Below, in pieces: positions 1 to 6,506 of a stretch of DNA of 6,506 bases (the stretch's first letter is position 1; every line of letters starts with the position of its first letter). The stretch comes from Congregibacter sp. (GTDB lineage Bacteria > Pseudomonadota > Gammaproteobacteria > Pseudomonadales > Halieaceae). The position numbers and the translations under genes were made by a program. A model generated the notes under the pieces. That model had not been told where the DNA came from. It saw only the letters and a list, made by a program, of their open reading frames with translations, and searched no databases. The stretch lies in assembly GCA_013911345.1 (NCBI GenBank), contig JACETJ010000076.1:1-6506 (forward strand), given 5' to 3'.

Positions 1-1321
1 CTCCGGCAAAAAACACTCTCCCGGCAGGTGCGCGGAGGGCGGCATGTGCGGTCGCTGCTTGCCCCGGTCGCCACAGTGCCCAGACGCCGCCAGCGTGTGG
101 GTCGTTGCTCCACCTCACTAGCTGGCCTACCGACGTCACCTCACGGGCTTCCGGCATCAGTTTCCAGAGTGCACGAGTAATGGTGTCGGTGCAGGTTGCC
201 TCATCCATGGCATTGAGTTCGTCACAGTCGTCGCCATTGATCCATACCGTCATGTTGTAGCGGTTAGTACCGGGTATCGGTCGGGTAAAGATTCTGCCGA
301 GGAGGCTATCTGTCCACCAAGAGCCACCCCAGCCGGTGTTCTCCCAGAAAGGCGTCTCGACAATACAGTGGAGTTGAACCACCTTGTGATAGTCGACGGT
401 GTCCAAAACTGTGGCTTGGGCCGCGGGAAGCTCCATGTCGATTTGCTGCAGTGCAGGGAGTGGCAGCGTCACAATGACGGCATCAGCATCCAAGTTCCCG
501 CCCGATGCGAGCGATACCCGTGTTGCTGAGGATGACTGCTGGATAGCCGTTACTGGCTCGCCCATTTCAACCGGTCGGACTAATGCTCTCGCCATTGCCT
601 CGGGCAGTCGCATGTTGCCTTGTGTAGCCTCCTTCACCGCCAGAGCCGGTCCAGACAGCCGTCCAAACTCACCCATGACGCGATAGAGTGACATCATACT
701 CGTGTCTTCGAGGTTGTTACCGTAACTGTTGTTGGCGCCAATCAATTGGATGGCCGCGTCGGGGAAGCCCAATACGCTCAGACCTGACAGGGCGGATTGA
801 TCCGTCGCCATGAGCGTGGGGTCATGCCAGGCGCGCGTTTTTAGAAGTGGGTTTGATGCGTTCAGCTTACCCATCAATCGATTGGGCGGGATGTCGCGCC
901 ACCCATCGGGCAGTGGGTTGGCTGCCGCGCTCGCCCAGTCCTCACGCGGAATGCGTTGCGCTCCAATAAAGTAGTCGCTGGGCAGGGTGCGGGGGGGCGA
1001 GCGCAATGCCACCTCAAGGTCATGGGCCATCTTGAAGGTGCGCCCATAATTGGAACCCATGACATTGCCACCGCCCTCGGGCGAGCCCGGCAGGTGGTCC
1101 AGTGTCCAGAGGCGGCCGCCGACCCGCTCTCTGGCTTCCACGACCTGTACGTCGAAACCCCAGCGCTCCAAAATCAGGGCGGCATTCAAGCCAGAAAGGC
1201 CGGCACCCACTACCACAACCCTCCGGCCTGAGAGTGGGTCAGCACATCCGCTACTGATGCCCGCGACGAGCCCTGTCAGCGAGCCTTTCAGAAGACGTCT
1301 TCGCGTCAGTGTCGGGGTCAT
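1..1321 (-). CDS. Tat-exported flavin amine oxidase (FAD-dependent), C-terminus cut by window edge
   Basis: The reading frame is open from ATG 1321 to the left edge (440 residues, no stop reached). Residues 39-44 (GAGLSG), preceded by a VVVV strand, are the FAD-binding Rossmann motif. EARERVGGR at 62-70 is the second conserved block of the monoamine oxidase/amino-acid oxidase family. WSNDPHAGGVW at 404-414 and RVFFAG at 435-440 match the C-terminal FAD-contact region, where FAGE is the usual family ending, so probably only a few tens of residues are missing. The N-terminus TRRRLLKG (6-13) plus a short hydrophobic stretch is a twin-arginine signal, so the enzyme is likely exported folded with its FAD. 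Cys26 follows ISSG and could be a weak lipobox. GAGGTG at 1335-1330 lies 8 bases before the ATG and supports this start. Family members oxidise amines to an aldehyde or imine, with ammonia and H2O2. The substrate cannot be told; a related exported oxidoreductase without amine specificity is the main alternative. Confidence 0.9.
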   Translation of the reverse strand, partial: MTPTLTRRRLLKGSLTGLVAGISSGCADPLSGRRVVVVGAGLSGLNAALILERWGFDVQVVEARERVGGRLWTLDHLPGSPEGGGNVMGSNYGRTFKMAHDLEVALRSPPRTLPSDYFIGAQRIPREDWASAAANPLPDGWRDIPPNRLMGKLNASNPLLKTRAWHDPTLMATDQSALSGLSVLGFPDAAIQLIGANNSYGNNLEDTSMMSLYRVMGEFGRLSGPALAVKEATQGNMRLPEAMARALVRPVEMGEPVTAIQQSSSATRVSLASGGNLDADAVIVTLPLPALQQIDMELPAAQATVLDTVDYHKVVQLHCIVETPFWENTGWGGSWWTDSLLGRIFTRPIPGTNRYNMTVWINGDDCDELNAMDEATCTDTITRALWKLMPEAREVTSVGQLVRWSNDPHAGGVWALWRPGQAATAHAALRAPAGRVFFAG

Positions 1322-1360
1322 CCAGTGAGCACCTCGGGGATGTGGGACATGAAATAGCAT

Positions 1361-1388
1361 ATTGTCATACGTTTATATCTTTTCTCAA
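1361..1388 (-). promoter_or_regulatory. Possible sigma70-type promoter of the amine oxidase gene
   Basis: On the minus strand TTGAGA (1388-1383) and GACAAT (1366-1361) are separated by 16 bases; the -10 matches four of six consensus positions and the -35 four of six. It lies in the only intergenic space upstream of the gene and would give a leader of about 35 bases. It overlaps the candidate promoter of the opposite gene. This is a by-eye match and could be chance. Confidence 0.25.
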
Positions 1389-1400
1389 ACGGGCTATGCT
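1372..1400 (+). promoter_or_regulatory. Possible sigma70-type promoter of the DUF1838 gene
   Basis: TTTATA (1372-1377) and TATGCT (1395-1400) are separated by 17 bases; each matches four of six consensus positions. Transcription would start near 1407, about 28 bases before the ATG at 1435, leaving room for the ribosome site AAGGAG at 1421-1426. TTGTCA at 1362-1367 is a better -35 but has no good -10 at the right distance. Confidence 0.3.
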
Positions 1401-1434
1401 CCTTGGAAAGTTGCGAGAACAAGGAGAACCGCTC

Positions 1435-2346
1435 ATGCGACTGTCGTCATTCACGGCCCTCTCGGCCACTTGCCTGCTGTCTGGATTATTGGCCGTCCCT
1501 GCCCACGCGGAGACCATTGACCCCAATTCCGCTGAGGGGTTTGTCGCCATCAATCGAAAGATCCAGTGCTCGACAGAGGATAGCTCACCTCAGGTCTTCG
1601 AATGGTCCGGATACGGCTATTCTCGTGTGCCCGGTGAACCTGACCGGAGGATTTTCGGCTTGCTGGGTATGAACGTGCGCCAGTGTGGTCAGGTGGAAGA
1701 CCCCGACAAGGGCACTGGTTACCGTTTGGTATCCAGAGAAATCATGCTTTATCTCGACCCACAGACCGGAGAGGTGTTGCGCACCTTTGACAACCCCTGG
1801 ACCGGGGAAGCCAACGAGGTGATTCACGTTGCTAATGATCCGGTCAACGGTCGCCCCAGCTTCGGGGTGAATGCCGATGGTTCGGAGAAGGCTTTCACCT
1901 ATCGAGATATCAATGGCCAGTATCTGATCAATTACGAGATACCGCTGTTCTATAAGAATGCGATGGGCGGCGAGTACCAAAAGTATGTCGGTGGCAGTTA
2001 TCACGCGACGGAAATTTTTGATTTTAATGGTGATGTCGCTGAGCTGTTGGACGCATCACAGCCGGTGGCTTATCCCGTAATCTCTTGGGTACGTCTTGCT
2101 CAGTGGTTACCGTGGATGGAGATGAACGGGCGCGCCGGCATGCTGTATTTCAACGCTATGGGGCGCAAGTTGCTCAATTATGATCAGCTCTCTGATTTGC
2201 TGAAGTCTGAGATTGCCGCCAATTATCCGGAGTATGTGGCACCGCCCCCGCTTGATGATCCAAGACGGAATGAGACTTCGTGGACCTACATGAAGAAGAT
2301 CATTGATGGACGTCAGTCAGAGGAGACTAGCCACAGTCATCATTAA
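1435..2346 (+). CDS. Exported DUF1838 family protein, function unknown
   Basis: This 303-residue protein carries a clear Sec signal peptide: a basic MR start, a hydrophobic core at about 8-21 and a cut after AHA at residue 25, so it probably acts in the periplasm. The mature part resembles the DUF1838 family. NPWTGE at 120-125, SWVRLAQWLPWMEMNGRAG at 217-235 and NETSWTYMKK at 279-288 look like the family's conserved Trp/Pro-rich blocks; this match is from memory. The mature protein has only two cysteines, Cys45 and Cys84, which could form a disulfide. It ends in a His-rich tail (HSHH). The start is set by AAGGAG at 1421-1426, 8 bases before the ATG, and by the signal peptide beginning exactly there; an upstream ATG at 1309 would add 42 residues and bury the signal. 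No activity is known to me for this family. It is divergent from the amine oxidase, which is also exported, so a shared role is possible but only inferred. Confidence 0.85.
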   Translation: MRLSSFTALSATCLLSGLLAVPAHAETIDPNSAEGFVAINRKIQCSTEDSSPQVFEWSGYGYSRVPGEPDRRIFGLLGMNVRQCGQVEDPDKGTGYRLVSREIMLYLDPQTGEVLRTFDNPWTGEANEVIHVANDPVNGRPSFGVNADGSEKAFTYRDINGQYLINYEIPLFYKNAMGGEYQKYVGGSYHATEIFDFNGDVAELLDASQPVAYPVISWVRLAQWLPWMEMNGRAGMLYFNAMGRKLLNYDQLSDLLKSEIAANYPEYVAPPPLDDPRRNETSWTYMKKIIDGRQSEETSHSHH

Positions 2347-2416
2347 TGCTAGGCCAGCCGGCAGCCCATGCTTGGGTTCGCTGATTGGAGATGCGCAGTA
2401 ATGACCTGGGCAAGAT

Positions 2417-2443
2417 AAAAAGGCGCCGTCATGGCGCCTTTTT
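2417..2443. terminator. Bidirectional rho-independent terminator between convergent transcription units
   Basis: AAAAAGGCGCC (2417-2427) and GGCGCCTTTTT (2433-2443) form a perfect 11-bp stem with a 5-base loop. The inner six pairs are all G-C, and a run of five T follows on either strand. It lies 70 bases after the DUF1838 stop and 51 bases after the fghA stop, so it can end transcription arriving from both sides. Confidence 0.93.
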
Positions 2444-2494
2444 AATGGCTTTTAGTGTGCTCGTTCTGCGCCCCGAATGAGAATAACGCGGGCT

Positions 2495-3346
2495 TCAGTT
2501 TGCTCCGAGATGTCGGGCGTGGAATGCTAGATGCGACTCGATAAAAGACGCAATAAAGTAGTAGCTGTGGTCGTAGCCTTCCTGCATTCGCACCTCAATC
2601 GGGTAATTGGCGCTGCTGCTGGCCTCTTCAATCAAGTGCGTCTTGAGTTGCTCATCGAGAAAGTTATCCGCTGTCCCTTGGTCAATCAGGATGGGCCGCC
2701 GTTCGGTCGCCTGACTCAGCAATAAACAAGTGTCGTAGTCCGCCCAGGTTGACTCGTCTGCGCCAAGATACTGGGAGAAGGCTTTCTTGCCCCATGGGCA
2801 CTGTGTGGGGGCGACGATGGGAGAGAAAGCGGAGAATGATGTGTAGCGGTCAGGGTTCTTGAGGCCGATGGTCAGAGCGCCGTGTCCACCCATCGAGTGT
2901 CCGGTAATGGCAGCACGCGAAGTGTCGACTTGCGGGCAGGCCTGTGCCACCACCTGCGGCAACTCTGCTACCACATAGTCGTACATCTTGTAGTGCGCCG
3001 ACCAAGGTGCCTCGGTGGCATTGAGGTAAAAACCAGCGCCCAGCCCCATGTCATAACTGCCATCTGGATCATCTGCGACCCCTTCGCCGCGCGGGCTGGT
3101 ATCCGGTGCGACGACGGCGACCCCCAGTTCTGCTGCGTATTGCTGCGCCCCGGCTTTGGTCACGAAATTTTCGTCGGTACAGGTCAATCCGGACAGGTAG
3201 TACACCACCGGGACTGGCCCTTTTGTGGCCTGCGGAGGCAAGTAGACCGCGTAAATCATGTCGCAATTCAGCACCTGTGAGGTGTGCTGAAAGCGATGCT
3301 GCTCGCCGCCGAAGCAGCGAACCGTGCTCAAGCATTCTGAGGACAT
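2495..3346 (-). CDS. fghA: S-formylglutathione hydrolase
   Basis: This cytoplasmic serine esterase (EC 3.1.2.12, FrmB in E. coli) hydrolyses S-formylglutathione to formate and glutathione, the last step of glutathione-dependent formaldehyde detoxification. The 283 residues match the family length and the fold is alpha/beta-hydrolase. The nucleophile is Ser151 in GHSMGG, the acid is Asp227 in QGTADNF and the base is His260 in EGYDHSYYF. LSGLTCTDENF at 51-61 gives the oxyanion region and the conserved Cys56. APDTSPRGEG (80-89), GAGFYLNAT (103-111) and HYKMYDY (118-124) are family signatures. The ATG shares its A with the frmA stop codon (TAATG), and there is no convincing ribosome site just upstream, so translation is probably coupled to frmA. 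Its terminator is the hairpin at 2443-2417. Identity is secure. Confidence 0.97.
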   Translation of the reverse strand: MSSECLSTVRCFGGEQHRFQHTSQVLNCDMIYAVYLPPQATKGPVPVVYYLSGLTCTDENFVTKAGAQQYAAELGVAVVAPDTSPRGEGVADDPDGSYDMGLGAGFYLNATEAPWSAHYKMYDYVVAELPQVVAQACPQVDTSRAAITGHSMGGHGALTIGLKNPDRYTSFSAFSPIVAPTQCPWGKKAFSQYLGADESTWADYDTCLLLSQATERRPILIDQGTADNFLDEQLKTHLIEEASSSANYPIEVRMQEGYDHSYYFIASFIESHLAFHARHLGAN

Positions 3347-4452
3347 TAGTAAGTCACCACAGAGCGAATGCTTTTTCCTTCATGCATGAGATCAAAAGCG
3401 GTATTGATCTCGCTGAGCGGCATCGTGTGCGTGATCATCTCGTCGATATGGATTTTGCCTTCCATATACCAGTCCACGATCTTTGGTACGTCGGTACGGC
3501 CTCTCGCTCCGCCGAAAGCTGTGCCGCGCCAAGAGCGGCCGGTTACCAGTTGGAAGGGGCGAGTAGAAATCTCTTGTCCCGCGCCTGCAACTCCAATGAT
3601 GCAGCTTTGTCCCCATCCTTTATGGCAACACTCGAGTGCCTGGCGCATCACATTGACGTTACCAATGCATTCGAAGCTATAGTCGACACCGCCACCCGTC
3701 ATCTGGATCAGGTGATCGACGACGTCGTCGACTTCGCTGGGGTTCACAAAGTCCGTCATGCCAAACAGAGTTGCCATCTCTTTTTTGTCGTCATTGAGAT
3801 CGACACCAATAATGCGGCGGGCACCAACCAGCTTGGCGCCCTGGATGACATTGAGGCCAATGCCACCCAAACCGAATACCGCAACGGTGGCGCCGGGCTC
3901 AACTTTCATTGTGAAGGCGACGGCGCCGATGCCTGTGGTGACGCCGCACCCGATGTAGCAGATCTTGTCGAACGGTGCGTCTTCCCGGACTTTCGCTAGG
4001 GCGATCTCGGGGAGCACCGTGTAGTTTGAGAATGTCGAACACCCCATGTAGTGCAGAATGGGCTCGCCATCGAGCGAGAAGCGACTGGTGCGGTCGGGCA
4101 TCAGGCCCTGACCTTGGGTTTCGCGAATGGCCTGACACAAATTGGTCTTGGGATGCAGGCAGAAGTCACAGGTCCTGCACTCCGGTGTATAGAGAGGGAT
4201 GACGTGATCGCCGACCTTGAGGTCTTTGACGCCATCACCTACTTCAACGACAACACCCGCACCCTCGTGACCGAGAATTGCCGGGAAGGCGCCTTCTGGA
4301 TCATCACCCGACAAGGTAAAAGCATCGGTGTGGCAGACACCCGTAGCCTTGATCTCTACCATTACCTCTCCGGTGGCGGGCCCGCCGACGTCTACCTCGG
4401 CTATTTCCAACGGCTTTCCGGCTTCAAATGCTACTGCGGCTCTGCTTTTCAT
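3346..4452 (-). CDS. frmA: S-(hydroxymethyl)glutathione dehydrogenase / class III alcohol dehydrogenase
   Basis: This zinc enzyme (EC 1.1.1.284, also called adhC) oxidises S-hydroxymethylglutathione to S-formylglutathione with NAD; class III members also reduce S-nitrosoglutathione. Counted from ATG 4452 (368 residues, against 369 in E. coli FrmA), the catalytic zinc ligands are Cys40, His62 (GHEGAG) and Cys169, and the structural zinc is held by Cys92, Cys95, Cys98 and Cys106. GLGGIG at 194-199 with Asp218 binds NAD, and Arg110 is the conserved residue for the glutathione carboxylate. [11 protein letters not shown] and [11 protein letters not shown] are family signatures. ATG 4461 is in frame three codons earlier, but GAGGA (4466-4462) touches that codon and is 9 bases from ATG 4452, and MKSRAAVAF is the usual family start, so 4452 is chosen. 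It is the first gene of the operon with fghA. No frmR-type regulator gene is in the window. Confidence 0.97.
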   Translation of the reverse strand: MKSRAAVAFEAGKPLEIAEVDVGGPATGEVMVEIKATGVCHTDAFTLSGDDPEGAFPAILGHEGAGVVVEVGDGVKDLKVGDHVIPLYTPECRTCDFCLHPKTNLCQAIRETQGQGLMPDRTSRFSLDGEPILHYMGCSTFSNYTVLPEIALAKVREDAPFDKICYIGCGVTTGIGAVAFTMKVEPGATVAVFGLGGIGLNVIQGAKLVGARRIIGVDLNDDKKEMATLFGMTDFVNPSEVDDVVDHLIQMTGGGVDYSFECIGNVNVMRQALECCHKGWGQSCIIGVAGAGQEISTRPFQLVTGRSWRGTAFGGARGRTDVPKIVDWYMEGKIHIDEMITHTMPLSEINTAFDLMHEGKSIRSVVTY

Positions 4453-4461
4453 GACGCCCAT

Positions 4462-4477
4462 TCCTCTTTATTAGAGG
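4462..4477 (-). promoter_or_regulatory. Ribosome site of frmA, within a small hairpin
   Basis: On the minus strand CCTCT (4477-4473), loop AATAA and AGAGG (4467-4463) form a 5-bp hairpin whose 3' arm is the Shine-Dalgarno core AAGAGGA. The site is 9 bases from ATG 4452 and decides between the two in-frame ATGs. A folded leader would partly hide the site, but the stem is short, and whether its 5' arm is transcribed depends on the unknown start of the mRNA. Confidence 0.5.
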
Positions 4478-4662
4478 CTCGTAGTATGCCTCAGCGTGGG
4501 CGCATCGCCACCCCTGTTTGCGCGTCGTTGTCGTGATCGGTCAGCGCAAGTCCGCTGGGGCGAACGCTGTCTTTGATCTATCGCTCCCTAAAGGCATTCT
4601 GTTTTCACAGCGCCATAGGCATACTCGATCCACACTCGTTATCCTGCTCAGCTAGTCGGAGC
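4478..4662. promoter_or_regulatory. Divergent control region between frmA and aacS, with paired AGGCATACT elements
   Basis: No gene is supported here. AGGCATACT occurs on the minus strand at 4491-4483, about 30 bases before the frmA ATG, and on the plus strand at 4617-4625, 37 bases before the aacS ATG. Each copy points at its own gene. The CATACT part matches four of six positions of a sigma70 -10 box, but no good -35 lies at the right distance from either; TTCACA at 4604-4609 is close to a -35 but too near. The pair could be two -10 elements or two sites for one regulator. No FrmR-like operator was recognised. Confidence 0.35.

Positions 4663-6506
<1,844 letters not shown>

Noticed and set aside
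1309..1434. An upstream in-frame ATG that would extend the DUF1838 protein by 42 residues
   Set aside because: It would overlap the amine oxidase start, place the signal peptide inside the protein and ignore the well-spaced AAGGAG before ATG 1435.
1585..2004. A 139-codon open frame on the minus strand
   Set aside because: It is antisense to the DUF1838 gene, which has a ribosome site, signal peptide and family motifs; this frame has none.
3716..3731. A perfect 16-bp palindrome, TCGACGACGTCGTCGA
   Set aside because: It sits inside frmA and encodes part of the DDVVD run; repeated Asp and Val codons (GAC, GTC) are complementary to each other, so the symmetry needs no regulatory explanation.
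3106..3999. A 297-codon open frame on the plus strand
   Set aside because: It lies antisense across fghA and frmA, whose active-site motifs are complete. The translation is rich in Arg, Ser and Ala without any domain, as expected for a shadow frame.
4496..4511. Hairpin GTGG-G-CG CAT CGCCAC upstream of frmA
   Set aside because: The 6-bp stem has a bulged base and a 3-base loop and lacks a T run, so it is not a terminator; chance is likely in this G+C-rich stretch.

Overview
The window looks like ordinary chromosomal DNA from a free-living, moderately G+C-rich (about 55-60% by eye) proteobacterium. The FrmA and S-formylglutathione hydrolase sequences resemble gammaproteobacterial ones. A marine gammaproteobacterium, perhaps of the Halieaceae type, would fit the mix of a DUF1838 protein, a Tat-exported amine oxidase and an acetoacetyl-CoA synthetase, but that placement is only an impression. 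There is no tRNA, rRNA, CRISPR array, insertion sequence or phage gene.

Layout. Positions 1-1321 (minus) hold nearly all of a flavin amine oxidase with a twin-arginine signal; the C-terminus runs off the left edge. A 113-bp divergent gap (1322-1434) separates it from a plus-strand gene for an exported DUF1838 protein (1435-2346). A strong two-way terminator hairpin (2417-2443) follows and serves genes arriving from both sides. The minus strand then carries a two-gene glutathione-dependent formaldehyde detoxification operon: frmA/adhC (start revised to 4452) followed by fghA (3346-2495), overlapping by one base in TAATG. A second divergent gap (about 4463-4662) leads to a plus-strand acetoacetyl-CoA synthetase (from 4663, or possibly GTG 4681) that runs off the right edge.

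How the genes work together. Formaldehyde reacts spontaneously with glutathione. FrmA oxidises the S-hydroxymethyl adduct to S-formylglutathione, and FghA hydrolyses that to formate and glutathione. The amine oxidase would release an aldehyde, ammonia and H2O2 outside the cytoplasm, so a link to aldehyde detoxification is conceivable but unproven. The acetoacetyl-CoA synthetase activates acetoacetate for central metabolism and has no obvious biochemical link to the formaldehyde genes apart from the shared intergenic region.

No clearly new multi-gene system is visible. The least explained parts are the divergent pair of exported proteins (amine oxidase and DUF1838) and a 9-base element, AGGCATACT, found once upstream of frmA and once upstream of aacS, each copy pointing at its own gene.
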